A stretch of DNA of 64,000 bases from Solenopsis invicta (GCF_016802725.1 NC_052672.1:12038710-12102709); one strand, 5' to 3'; shown: positions 24,527 through 36,180, counted from the stretch's first letter. Notes: a model not told the origin generated them from the letters alone. Translations and numbers: made by a program.

Positions 24527-27290
24527 CTCGCATGAAAAAGAGTCAAAGTGAAAAGATTACACTAATCGTTTCTTAATACCGATTACGTTGAATCTTGTAA
24601 TAAATTTTGATTACGCCCGTAATGCCCGTAACGTACAATTCTGTTTTGTTTGACCGTAAAGAAATTTCAACGCAAAATAAAGCGAAAAATGTGCGCGTGT
24701 CTGTGGGGGCCAAATGTATCTATAAAAGCTTTTACTATATACGCTACATGTTGTTCCCGAATGCACTGTTGCGCCGTGTACCGCTGCCGTGCAATTAAAA
24801 GGAATCTATTCCCTGAAAATGGTGAGAGCGTATCGAAAGATAACGAACGGCTACAGACTAACGGTTACACGCTAACAATAACATTGTAACGATGAACGTT
24901 GCACAATATGCATGTTAACGATAGCGCACGCTGCACGACGATTATTTGCGGCTTAGGTTTATGTCGCCAATTAGTTTTTATCGTCGCGCGAGTCTATATC
25001 ACGAATTTTGTGATTGTATATAAATGACTCGTTTCCGACCGCGAAACAGCGCCGACATTTTCGAAAATCATTAATTTAAACTTTGCAATAGTTTCACTGA
25101 TACATTTTATTTTCTTCCATTTCGCGAATATATGTTTTTAAAGGACTGTTAATTGCAGGTATCGTCAAACTCAAAAATCGAGATGGCATATACAGTAAAA
25201 CTCCGCTCGCGTAATATATATCGAACTGTCGAACGATGTCGTGCGGAGAGCTTTGAAAAAAAAAAAAAAAAAAAAAAAATCTCAAACGCGAACGACCGGT
25301 GTTTTGTCCATTTGTATTACTACTTTTTGCCGGTAAATTGAATTACACGTCGCGAATAATGCCGCGGAATTTAAACGAATTTCAATCCCCCCGCAAAGCG
25401 AAAATAGCGTGGATTATACGCGGGCGATGTCAACCTTTGTACTTTACATCATCATACCGCCGCAAAATTACGAGCGTATCGTGATTAACGGAGCGCATTT
25501 GTTGGACCGAGATCCCACATACATGTTAACCCTTTAAAATTAATCCGTGCGACAGATTTCACATCGATTGCCTGTAACGCCGTATTTATATAGCAGCCCG
25601 TGTCGCTATCATCGAAACGTTACTGGCCGAGCCAAAGCAGATATCGTCATACAACGTAACGATAATTAATATCGAGTTATATGAAGTCCATATTGAAACG
25701 TTTGGTTGTGATAGCGGAACTCGCGTGTTGTATTTTACAATGCGTTTACGGGATGTATGAAAAGATTAAATCGACCGTGCATGAACGGCAGATCTGACTC
25801 GTCCAGGATGTCATTAACCAACATGACGTTACTTTTTTATTGATTCACGCTACTTCGTGCCTGTTTATGAAACTTGATCCACTCAGCGGCCGTTAAAATC
25901 TAGACGTCGACGACAGCTGTCGATAATCGCTGCTTCTCGTTGAGCTGAGAGTTCCTTAAGGTCTGGTAGGTTTCCCTTTCGTCTTCTTTTGACGTCAATG
26001 TCTGACATTCATGCGTCGACATTAATACCCGTTACAAATTACACGACTATTTTGTTCGTTCAAGTTATTTCGGTCATTTGATTAGACGAATCATTTTTGA
26101 TGCAACATATTGTATTATCACGAGATATACTTACAAGATTTAATCACAAGAAGAGTATCGTTGAAAAATTTGTATGGAAAGAAATTGATTAATAATTTGC
26201 CAATTTATTGCTGACGTGTGCTTTAAATAATTAAATGTCTCGACATCTTTTTCTCGATAAATTCTCAGAAATCACAACGCTCAACCTTTTCTGATTAGAC
26301 GTGTAAATTTAAACAATGAGTTATTAAGTTTTCGCTCGTAGAATAATTATTTAAAAAATTTGAAATTGTCGAAATTTATTTTTATTTTATACGCCAACTT
26401 CGGAATATTCTATTTCGTTTTCCTGAAGATCCATCACGTAGATTACGAACTATGGCATTATAGCGGTAGTTTGCGAGCAGATCCGATATGCGAATATTTC
26501 CCTTCGTCGTCTTGAACGAAGAATGTGATGGCACATAGGGCTGAACGAGGGAAACCAAATCTCCTGGGGTCCATAGAAAAGCGAAGAGCGTCGGTTCAGT
26601 TGGTTGTCACGCTTCAACGAGGTCAGGGTCGCCTTTTCATCGCCGATAAAGTTGCATGAACGCTGACTCCTTTTCCCTCCCCCTCGATTTCGTATCTCGA
26701 GCGATCCGTTTAAAATTTTAAGACGCGACAGCAGGAAAGGACTGAAATGAAACTTCCGTTTTAGTGCCGCCAAGCCGACCGACGAAATCGAAACTCTGGG
26801 AAGACGATTTGTGCGATTGGATGGGCAATCGCGAATTCTCTATAAGTATATCTAGAAAAATATGGGAGCTAACAAGATATTCTGTTCAATCTGGAATCTC
26901 AGTTTATAATGAAGAACGATGGGAAAAAAAACTTTTGTTAATTTAGAGTCGGAAAAGCAAGAATATTTTATGTGATGTATTCAGAGAATGGGAAATAATT
27001 TTATGTCAATTACATCGTTGCGGCCGTCATATCTTTAAATATTGCACCAAGTATTGTGCGGCTTCTATAGCTTTGAAATTCCTCATTGACAATAATCAAC
27101 AATTCTGTTTGAAGCGGCAATATCAAGTTTGTAAATTTGTTTGTAAACTTTATTTGAAATTCAAGTTAATATATCTTGAAAATTGTATAAATGTTGTGTC
27201 GTCGCCTCGTGTCGCGGAGTCGAAATTTTCTCTGCTTTACTCGCTTTTGATAACTATGTACCGTCATAGAACTACGGGGTGGTTTGCGAG
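24527..27290. other. Non-coding stretch, no gene recognised
   Basis: No gene is recognised. It holds a poly-A tract at 25256-25279. Upstream of that, at 25191-25206, TACAGTAAAACTCCGC looks like a pogo-type transposon end, but the matching other end was not found. Short open frames on both strands lack protein character. Confidence 0.6.
25256..25279 (+). repeat. Poly-A tract, 24 nt
   Basis: Twenty-four consecutive A residues. It could be a microsatellite or the tail of a retroposed fragment. I found no target duplication around it and no recognisable body upstream. Confidence 0.95.
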
Positions 27291-27850
27291 AGAAAGAAAG
27301 ATAGAGAGAGCGAGAGAGAGAGTTGTGAGGCGGTTTTCAGCTCGTTGAGCGTCTTTGTGCTCCGAGGTCAAGAGAACAGTGCAGGCAAGATTATCTTCCT
27401 CTCCCATTCCTCGTCTCCACTTCGCCGCTGTATACAGCAGCTCGGCTAAAGACGACTCGACTGTTCTTCAGTCATCGTTTTCACAGATTCCCATCACGGC
27501 TTCCCTCTTTTCGCCCTCTGCCCTCTTCTATTCGCCATCAAGTCGCGGATTTATCCTACAGCGCCGTATCTTCTTACTGCTCATTATTAAGCTCCCCCTT
27601 TTTGGCGAATATCATTTGCTGTTCCTTTGTTCCCAGGTACCTCTATTGATTGCTGTTCGCTCTCGCACTTGCGTTCTTATCCATTATACGCATTCACAAT
27701 TATTCAGCCATCACACTTGCATTCGCATTTCACTCTCGTTCCTCCGTTTCTCGCGCCTTTTTCAGTTTCCCTCTTCGTCTTCTATTCTTATTCTTTCGTT
27801 TTCACCCTCGGCCCCCCTCTCCCAAGGCGCGATTTATGAAAGTGAGCGAT
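27290..27850 (+). other. Purine block then long pyrimidine-rich stretch
   Basis: An AG-rich run (about 27291-27325) switches to about 450 nt of plus-strand sequence dominated by C and T, with many CTCTT, TTCTC and CCTC words (about 27386-27835). The skew explains a 186-codon open frame (27355-27915) whose translation is mainly serine, leucine, phenylalanine and proline; I do not regard it as a gene. Such skewed sequence occurs in transcribed leaders, promoters and old microsatellites. Which applies here cannot be decided. Confidence 0.6.
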
Positions 27851-28156
27851 ATGGGGTAAGCTCCACGGTTATTTGCCTCCGGAGACTTATAATGGCCGCT
27901 TTACTGCTCTCGTGAATAAGTACTTCCTACTAAATAACATCCGCGGGAAAAGAGACGGCGCGATGCTCGCGGTCCATTACACGCCGTGCAACTCGCCGAA
28001 GTTGGACGGGAAACCGCGCGAGAGAGATTTGACCTTGCGGTCGGGAGAGCTACATTTTCACGGATAGTTAATACATAGGCAAGAGGCGTAGACGTCATTG
28101 GTTTATCTGATCTTGCGGAGTAATTGCGATCTCACAGTGCCATCGTATTTGGCTGA

Positions 28157-28160
<4 letters not shown>

Positions 28161-28190
<30 letters not shown>
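28161..28190 (+). repeat. (TC)15 microsatellite
   Basis: Fifteen uninterrupted TC units. Confidence 0.97.
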
Positions 28191-28193
<3 letters not shown>

Positions 28194-28597
28194 CATTTCG
28201 CATATGTAATGATGATACGTGATATGCAGTTTGGATGTACATTTGAATATATCAAAAGAAATACTGACTGCAATATTTTGGAACGATGGACATCACGATT
28301 ACTGACATTATTTATTCTTATGCACTGTATCCTCTTAACGTGGCTCGGAATATTTTGCTGTCACTCAATTGTATTTGCGTGGTGCACAGATATCTGAACT
28401 ATTAATTCATGTGGAGTTTAAGCCGTCTGTTAGATCCGTTGCAGCCATGTCTTTTTAAAAATTTGATAAGTTACAACAGAGAGAAGAGGAACGTAGGCAG
28501 GGGAAAACGCCTGCAGAACTCCGTTTCGATCTGCATATTTGACGCATAATTCGGATGTACAACGCGATCCGTATTGCCGAGAGGACTACGTGTCCAA

Positions 28598-28617
28598 GTC
28601 AGCGACATTTCGCTGAC
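28598..28617. repeat. 8-bp-arm perfect hairpin
   Basis: GTCAGCGA at 28598-28605 pairs exactly with TCGCTGAC at 28610-28617 around a CATT tetraloop. Confidence 0.7.
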
Positions 28618-29223
28618 GGGATCACACGGTCTGCGGCTGGTATACTGAGAAAACCCAATTTGCGATTCCCTCGAATACTACGGGGATTGTCTTCCCCTTT
28701 CTCGGCCATGTAACAATCGTCTCCTCGATCTTGCAGAGTTCCGATGCAAGTTGCGCGCCATATTGCGAAGTTATGGAATACGGGGTTACGAACGGCGAGG
28801 TGACATCATCTATCACGTACTAGGATGCAATTATTCCGACCGAGATTAACCCAGGAGGAAGGAAGGGTCGTTGCGCGCTCGAAGGAGCACCAATCGTCGT
28901 TTTGTAACCGCGCATCTTCTCGATGAAAGATGGACGCCGATGATATAGAAATGTTGAATAATATTAACGTTGTTCTCGCGAAACACCGAAAGTTTAATTA
29001 AGGAATAGTATGAGTATTTATTAGCGTTACGGAACTAGAAATACAACATTCGTAACATTCACAAAGTACGATAACTTATGAACTAATTTAATTAATAATA
29101 ATAATGGCAATGACTAGCTCGCTTGTACACAAGTAATTAGGAAAGGTTAATCAATACCAACAACCAGTCGTAACGGATAAAATGTTTTCAATATAACAAT
29201 TTTCATTTATTTGACTGAAATAT

Positions 29224-29259
29224 TACCGAGCGTTTCGATTAGCACGGAATCTTCATCAG
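29224..29259 (-). ncRNA. Hammerhead-ribozyme-like core, possible Penelope-type remnant
   Basis: Read on the minus strand from 29259 down, the order is CTGATGA (29259-29253), a stem GATT/AATC (29251-29248 and 29240-29237) with an intervening loop, then GAAAC (29236-29232), then GTA (29226-29224). CTGATGA and GAAA are the two invariant strands of the hammerhead core. The AC of GAAAC can pair with the GT of GTA as a two-base-pair stem III, and GTA fits the NUH cleavage triplet. Minimal hammerheads with a tiny stem III are known from Penelope-like retroelements. Against it: one extra A lies between CTGATGA and stem II, and stem I is weak (about four AT pairs after a mismatch). No reverse transcriptase is nearby. 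At best this is a decayed copy; chance is possible. Confidence 0.35.
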
Positions 29260-30903
29260 CGATATAAATAATTTAAATTACGAAATTAATATGAGATGCA
29301 AAGTAAAAAAGGAATAGACTGAACAATGATGAAAAAATAAAAATTATTATATTCGCGAACATCCTATACCTTTATTACTCGCCTATTGGCGTTAATCTTT
29401 TCTGACTAAATCCATTAATTTTTAAAATGTTTATTTCAAAGACGCAGAATTTTCCATATTTTCGCAATAAATCACTCGCTTCAAATTATTCCATGAATTT
29501 TACTAACCTAAATGGTAATATTAGCCTGAAGCAATTTAAAAGCTCGGTAATAAGAAAACTAATAAATTATTAACTAATCATCAGTTTTATTAGTCATTGG
29601 AAATAAATGTCTAGAAATTGCATTTAGTTGCTAGGTGAGATGGCAATCTACATTATGTGGTAAGGAAATTAACCGGAGTAAGTGTCGTATGTAAGCGGGG
29701 ATAATACCTTCAACGAACATTTCGCGCTGCGGGAGGACTTATGGCAGCAAAAAACTGGACATTATTCTGAGTTAAAGGCCGACGGAAAAACTGATTGCTC
29801 GTTTCAGCCCGATATCTTCGTCGTTCCATAACGATCTTCGTGCACGGCTTTTTGCTGGAATATCGTTTTGTACCGATAAATCTGCATTATACCGTCCCGA
29901 TCTTGGTGCCGTAGTCGGAAATGGCGATGCCTGAGTCGCCGAGGTCGTTAAGCTTTCCAGCATCGTACGTGTGAGCTTAAAAGTGTTATAAAAACGACGT
30001 TATTTGATCGATCGCGGAGCATTATTTATCATTATCGTGAATGCACAATGTCAGTAAATCTATAAGCCGAGATGCTACCGTGATCTAGCACAATCGATTA
30101 AACATCGTTACGTATATCAACTGAAGATCTGTTAGACATTCAACAATGTGCATTTATGAGCAAAATTTTACGAACGATTGCGCTCTTGCGTTAAACTCCA
30201 GAAAGAATCTCAATGGACCATAAAGTTAAATGGAAAAAGTTGAATTTCTCACAAATGAAATTATTCTATAATATTATTGGGCGATTCTTCGAATTTCGCG
30301 ATAATCGGCAAAGTTTTTAATTTCTTTAGATTAGTAATGACGCGCGTGAGCAGCAAATTTGTGGTTTATGCGTCCGGATATTACGGTAATTCTTATCGAC
30401 ATTCAAAGATAAAATTTCGAGCGTTCGACTAACGACTTTCATCTTCCGCAAGCGGCAATGCGAAAAGTTGATAAAATCTACGGGCTCGTCTGTCATGTCG
30501 TATTCTAGTTATGATGATCGAGGATATCCCTGCTCCCGGCGCCTTCCTTAACGCCGATAATATTTCAATGCTGGGTCAGGTGGTGAATATGACGATGCCG
30601 GGGGAAGGCGAAGGTTAGAAGAAATTACGGCAACTGTCGATAGTCATTGCCCAGAAAGCTGCCAACGAATCGACCGAGATTAATCGTCGAGCGACGTGAA
30701 GCAAAATTTCGCTTCAGTTACTTATGAGCGAATATAAAACATATTTAGAATACATGATAGATGATGTTTTGTCACAGATTGTTGGAGTTGGAGCATTACG
30801 GCTCTTTTCTGATAAAAAAGTTCATTTATCTAATGACGATAATATATCGAAAGACATTTTATTATTTCGTAAAAATATTTACACAGTTTTGACAAGACGA
30901 GGA

Positions 30904-30994
30904 AGGGGAGGCGAGAGAGCAAGGGAAAAGGGGAGGCGAGGGAGACGGAAAAGATTAATTCTATATAATGTCGAGATTGAAAAGATTAATCTCT
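30904..30994 (+). repeat. Purine-rich patch with two doubled words
   Basis: AGGGGAGGCGAG occurs at 30904-30915 and 30929-30940. Just downstream, AAAAGATTAAT followed by CTAT appears twice (about 30949 and 30979). These are short local duplications in a G/A-rich patch. Confidence 0.65.
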
Positions 30995-31740
30995 ATGTAG
31001 CGCAGAGATTTTTAGTTTCGTTTGAATAGTTGTGCGTTGTTTCGTTTTTTAGCCGGAAGAAAGATGAATATCAACTCTTATTTGACACGTCGAAACCACT
31101 AGAAATTTCACAAAATAGATTTTTTAATTAATGTAATGGAATGCTGAAGAATTGTCTTGCAGATGATGAAAAAATGTCCTATATTTACGTAAAAAGATTC
31201 TAATAAATGAAATTTTTATAATTAAAACTGCATATATACGTGAAAAATGTGAATAAATTAATAGCAAAGTTTGCAAAAATTGTTCTAATAATATTAAAGC
31301 AAATGATAAATTTTGTTTTAGTTTGAACTTATTATTTTATTTGTGTGATTGACATCTTTTAATCGATCTCTTTTGAATAATTATTACACATTGAGTAAAA
31401 AAAAGTTTAATTAAATGAAAAATCGATTTTTACTGGCAAAGGAAAATCGTACGAAATGGGATTATATAATCAGAATATGATTCGAAGAGATCGCGTGAGT
31501 CTTTATGACGAACAATGGCGATGCGTCCGGTTGATTCTCGTCGAAATTCGCCGTAAATAATGCATCGTTCGTCGGACCGTTTGGCCGGTCAGAAATATGG
31601 TGGGCATAAAAGTGATGTAAGGCTGAGGAGAAACGGCTCGTTCGATCGGCGGGTAGTAGCTCGATGCTTCCTAGGTTGCGTATGGAATTTCTGGGATGGG
31701 AGGCTCTTCCTTCCTTCCCTAGAAGGTTCCTTCTTCTTCG

Positions 31741-31843
31741 GGGAATTTAACTCGCGCAGGCGGCAACCGATACGGATCGACGGCTGTGATCGTTATGCCA
31801 GACAGGAGAAGGAATTCGAAGGAGCATAGTAATTTTTCAAAAG
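31741..31843 (+). repeat. Diverged direct repeat, copy 1 (partner at 32337)
   Basis: The central block GGCAACCGATACGGATCGA, followed within ten bases by TGATCGTT, matches the partner's GGCGACCGATGCGGATCGA and TGATCGTT. A second shared block is AGTAATTTTTC near the end. Upstream GGGAATTTAACTC aligns with GCAAATTTAGTTC. The blocks fall in different reading frames in the two copies, so the similarity is not protein-driven. Offset is about 600 bp. Confidence 0.6.
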
Positions 31844-32336
31844 CGCGAAGCCTATGGGCGAAATCCTCAAATGGGTTATTTTTCACAAGGGGGGGGGCTT
31901 ACGGGGGCTGTAGGTAGATTCTAAAAAAAAAGGAGTACCTCGATCAACGATGCGCATTTTGACGAAGTTTAATGGTTAAACGATGCTTTCGACGTTGATA
32001 AATATTTTTGTTGTAAAAAATACCACACTTGCTATATTATAAATGTTTCTCAAGAGCTGCTGAGGGCAACATAATTTTCGTCAAATTAAATATGAAAAAT
32101 AATTTTAATGATGCAATTTCTCAGTAGTTATATATTCTCCTTTAAGTAAAATTGAAAATGACTCAATTGCGTATGCTGCGCGAGAAAAGTACTTAACTGC
32201 TATAAATGCTTGTCATTAGCAAATTACGCGGAGAAATTACTTTGCTTCGTACCGAGACAGCATCTGTAAGCATACCGTGCAATTTTTGTTGCCCCTATAG
32301 TGGCGATGGAGTCGAAAATAAATTGCCTTTACCGTC
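31844..32336. other. Spacer between the two repeat copies
   Basis: Contains a G9 run at 31889-31897 followed by a G5 run, then AT-rich sequence. No gene is seen. Confidence 0.6.
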
Positions 32337-32445
32337 GGCAAATTTAGTTCCCAGCGGCGACCGATGCGGATCGATGCCCATGATCGTTGCACTTGTCGGG
32401 ACCCTTCGGAAATGCAGTAATTTTTCGCAAAGGGGAGAAAGCTGC
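32337..32445 (+). repeat. Diverged direct repeat, copy 2 (partner at 31741)
   Basis: It carries GCGACCGATGCGGATCGAT, TGATCGTTG, and AGTAATTTTTCGCAAA in the same order and spacing as copy 1. A 96-codon open frame (32206-32496) overlaps it but is not preserved in copy 1. Confidence 0.6.
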
Positions 32446-33662
32446 AGTCAGCCATCGGGTAAGCCTTCCGTAGTCATTTTTTACGTTCCGCGTTGAACGA
32501 GCCGGAATAGAGAGTCCTAAAATATGTTTACTTTAAAAATAACCGCTTTCTTAACTCGGCCGAAGGCAGTTTGTGTTCCATCTTGCCGAATAATAAGTTA
32601 TTTCGCGACGATAACACGGGAGATGTCGTCGTCATTATTTTTAAGGACGATCTTGCAGTTTTGCGCCGCATGGCACTTCTGCGTTGATTTAAGACGTTTT
32701 AAGATATCGATTTAAGATTAGGGAAGTAACTTGATGTGACTGCGCGCAAAAAAAAAAAAAAATAACATTGCAATATCTATCGATGAATCTTGCTAAATGT
32801 CACAATCCATTACTTCACGCTCCATCTGACACGTTGACATCTACTACACTGCCCTCGATATTCCGATATTCTAGTGTCGCCGACGTGTGATATTCATGGT
32901 AGAATACCTGCGAACAATGGCCCACACCAACAAGATATTACGTATTAAACTGCTGTTTGCCTATTGATTACGCGTGCTAATCCAATGGTTATTCGAACCT
33001 TTAATTATTTGCAGCATCACATTGTGTGAAAAATGTATCATCCGTCCCCGACATAATGTTCTGTTATCTGGCAGTCGACAGATACAGTATAGCGCACAAT
33101 ATACACATTGTATGATATCGATCGGAAAGTGTGATCTGGACAAAATCCGGGATGAAAATTTTTTTTCCGCATGATTGATTACATCATTGTTGAGTCACTA
33201 TTAATCGTGAAACGATCGAGATAGTACACAGATGCATTTTAACGAACTTGCCACGTAAATTCTGAAACTCAATTACCGCATCATCGTCAATGTAACCTGC
33301 GGTTTAACGGATTAAATTCGCTGCAGCCTCGATGATACACCAAGCCAATTGACGTCGTCGGTTTGACGTAGCGAGTCCGGAAGCATCGAAAAATGTACAC
33401 GGGAGTTCTCATTTAATCTCATGTCAAAATTTTTCGATGTGAGAGTAAAGTACGATTAAGTTTTCTAATGTGAAAGTATCGACAAATATTAGACACAAAT
33501 ATTTACAAATGTACTTTACTTTCTAGAGAGAAAGAAAAATAAAGAAGGTAAAGAAGCTCGTTATATTTAAAATATTTCTTCGATATTCGTATTAAATTAG
33601 CATTATTTACATAAGCAAAAATTGTGTGGTTACTGCTGCTCCAAGATAAATTACATATAATG
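32446..33662. other. Non-coding stretch, no gene recognised
   Basis: A poly-A run of 15 lies at 32748-32762. Short overlapping open frames near 32960-33170 on both strands are not convincing. Otherwise nothing was identified. Confidence 0.65.
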
Positions 33663-33664
33663 TA

Positions 33665-33824
33665 CACTAAGAAAAAAAAGTTGTTAAAATGACTAAACTT
33701 TTCATCTTGATTTTTCTCAATTCAATAAATGTTTAAATTAAAGTTTGAGTTAAATACATAAATATTTGTACTGAAGAAATTTAATCAATTTAAAAAAATT
33801 TAATTTAACAATTTTTTTTCTCAG
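33665..33824. mobile_element. MITE-like element, 160 bp, same family as 22910-23134
   Basis: The left end is CACTAAG plus an A-run, TTGTTAAAATGACTAAACTTTTC. The right end, on the minus strand, reads CTGAG plus an A-run, TTGTTAAATTAAATTTTT. TA flanks both ends (33663-33664 and 33825-33826). The right half shares TTAAATACATAAATA.TTG, CTGAAGAAATTTAATCAA and AACAATTTTTTTTC with the 22910 element in the same order. It is shorter, so one copy has an internal deletion or insertion, and two bases appear lost at the right tip. It is non-coding. Confidence 0.75.
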
Positions 33825-33843
33825 TATTTATATGAATTATGTA

Positions 33844-33845
<2 letters not shown>

Positions 33846-33881
<36 letters not shown>
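33846..33881 (+). repeat. (AT)n microsatellite, about 17 units
   Basis: Uninterrupted TA repeat beginning 20 bp beyond the right TA of the MITE at 33665-33824. Confidence 0.97.
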
Positions 33882-33884
<3 letters not shown>

Positions 33885-35428
33885 CTGTTTATATATAAAA
33901 TTATGTTGACCAAGCTGTATATCGAGTAGAACGTAAAATGATACACGAGATGAAAGAAAGACAAGAAGCAGAGAGATAGGTAACAGTCTCCGAACGTTAT
34001 TAAATAAACGTCTCAGTCTGCTCGAAGCATAAAGACGAATCTATTTAAAAGACCGATGCGCTCGATCGAGGTGGCTCACAAAGAACGATGATGCCTTAAA
34101 AGCTGTCGCAAACTTTTTTTTAATGATTTATTAATTACTCCGACGTAAATCGCGAATTTGAAGTCTGTAGGTGTCGCGAGAATAATTACGGATTCGCCGA
34201 GTGTACGGAGAAACGTGACGTCGGACTTCCTTTGCACTGTGTAAGAAAAAGTCTCGCAGGAAAGAAGTTCGAAGACAACTCCTCGCTTCCTTTTCGCAAC
34301 GAAATATCTCGATCAAGACTTTATGAACATCGCAAACATTGGAAGTGGTATTATTCCCATCAAATCTAGAGGGATACTCTCCCCGTATTTTGATGAGATA
34401 CACGTTTCGAAACGCCATCGGGACTAGAAGCAATTTCAGTTTGAATGTAAATGTTTCGTAATGAGAAGAGATACGCCTTTCATTAATGAAGTCTTGGCAC
34501 TATTCTCGCGTTAAGGATAGCGATGACAACGATTCCCTGGAGCTTACATAGGTTTATCGCGATGTACGGCCAAGTCGAGAGATGCATATTCAGAGATTCG
34601 CGCGTATTCAATTATTCATATCGTGATTCACGGCAATATTAGAGGAAAGAAAATAGTTGCGGCAATTAATCAATGAATCATACGCATCTTTGACGTCTCT
34701 ATGTCTTTGCACTTTTGTATTCCTTATCGCGCATAATATTGCATATCTTGTAACATCGCGCCTGATATTCTCCACGTAAGTATTCATGCGGAAAACACGC
34801 CAAGTATTTGTGATGGAAAGTCTCGGAAAGGAATTTGCAATGGTAGTCGCCGTTATGCCGGATATAAATGCGGGATACGCGTGCCGTAGATCAAAATCGA
34901 TACCCCGGGCGACATGTGTAATTCCGCTGCGGATATTCAACGGAAAAGCGATACTCCACTAATGCGATCCAAACTTTCACGAGCGGCAATCGCTCGGGAA
35001 ATCCCACCGCTGATTAGACCCTATTCTATTCTAAATGAAACGGAGATCGGGGAGCCGACCTCTTGGACTATCGATGGTCCACAAGCATCCTTAATTCTGA
35101 TTAAATGTAATCTTTGCCGGAAGTCGGAACTCGGCGCAATCCCGCGTTTCCTTCATTCTCGCAGCGAGAGGAGAAACGACGGGAAACTTTTAGGAGAGGA
35201 TGGGTGGGCATTCGCGAAATCGAATGGGACAATTCGGGGCACTCTCGATCGGATCGCGACTAAAATCTCGTCTCTCTTATTGCCTTCGTTACAAAAATTT
35301 CCAATTCCTTTACTACTCATGCTACTCATGCTATTCACAAGTAAATTCTGCGCTATTGCGATGTTAATGAAAATTATTTCAAAAGCTTTTGCACACAATA
35401 CGTTTACAAGACTATACCCCGAACAAAT
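33882..35428. other. Non-coding stretch, no gene recognised
   Basis: A 12-bp perfect palindrome (CGTTTCGAAACG, 34403-34414) and a 9-bp unit repeated about 2.4 times (CTACTCATG, about 35313-35334) are the only structures noted. A 173-codon open frame (34914-35435) has a hydrophobic patch near its end but no recognisable family, and its end runs into the hairpin at 35429. Confidence 0.55.
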
Positions 35429-35530
35429 GAGCTGATAAAGTGTTTCAATCAACTGATTACTATATCAGTAACTGATGATATTTCATCGGTTAACTGATAT
35501 AGTAATCAGTTTGAAATACTTTATCAGTTC
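35429..35530. repeat. Near-perfect 102-nt nested hairpin
   Basis: The left arm (35429-35478) pairs with the right arm (35483-35530) across a 4-nt loop TATT. By eye there are only a few mismatches or wobble pairs, a 3-nt bulge (TCA) and a 1-nt bulge. Each arm is itself palindromic: ACTGAT...ATCAGT at 35452-35469 and again at 35493-35510, each with a 6-nt spacer. The motif AACTGAT recurs four times. It could be a short palindromic MITE, a hairpin-RNA or microRNA-like precursor, or a cruciform site. No clear target duplication is visible. Confidence 0.85.
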
Positions 35531-36180
35531 TTTTTTTCAAGGTATTATATTTATTATAATCTCTTCATGAATGTATAAACTACATTTTTACGTAATTGCT
35601 TATTCATAGGATTTTAGATTATTCGATTTTAAATTATAGATATCATACGAATATAATATACATTTAATTTAAATTTCAAAAATTTTACGTTACTTTTATT
35701 ACGAAACGTATATACGTTCACGAGCCAGTTTAATCCGAATGTATCTAAAAGATGCATTTAATACGTCACCGGCTTTTTCGCGCGCCATGTCCACGATGCC
35801 ATTCCGTTGTCGCGTCGCAATATTGTATCGGCAATCGAACAAATTGCTTCCTTCTATACAGCTGGTTTTCGAATTACGAAGACCATAAATATGATCGTAC
35901 CTATGGGGAATTTGTTGGCAGGAATATCGGCTAGCTGCGACCGCGACCTATAATTTATCAGTATCGCGCGAGCAGAATTCAATCGCAAGATAAAACACCA
36001 AGTGAGACGATCGTCGCGCCGGTTGACATTCCGTCCTGCTACGCCTAGGTATTCATCTTGGAAATAAAGTCGCCTCTATAAAAGCGAGCTTCTTATATTG
36101 TTTTTCGGTAACGAGTGTACGTGATCTCGACTGATATTGAAAAACATTTCGTGACGCTAGCGAAATCGATTTGAATTCTT
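35531..36180. other. Non-coding stretch, no gene recognised
   Basis: AT-rich to about 35730, then mixed. A TATAAAAG word at 36077-36084 is the clearest promoter-like motif, but nothing coding follows. Confidence 0.6.

Larger units (their letters stand above)
28191..31740. other. Non-coding stretch with hairpin and hammerhead-like motif
   Basis: No gene is recognised. It contains the hairpin at 28598-28617, the hammerhead-like motif near 29224-29259, and a purine-rich patch at 30895-30955. The rest alternates AT-rich (29000-29700, 31050-31480) and mixed sequence without landmarks. Confidence 0.6.

Noticed and set aside
25191..25260. TACAGTAAAACTCCGC, resembling a pogo-type transposon end, with inverted CTCCGC/GCGGAG
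   Set aside because: No matching inverted end was found downstream, and the inner arms are only six bases.
27355..27915. Open frame of 186 codons
   Set aside because: Its translation is a serine/leucine/phenylalanine-rich reflection of the pyrimidine skew, with overlapping frames in the same interval.
34914..35435. Open frame of 173 codons with a hydrophobic segment
   Set aside because: No recognisable family, no splice or promoter support, and it ends inside the hairpin locus. The opposite strand is also open over part of it.
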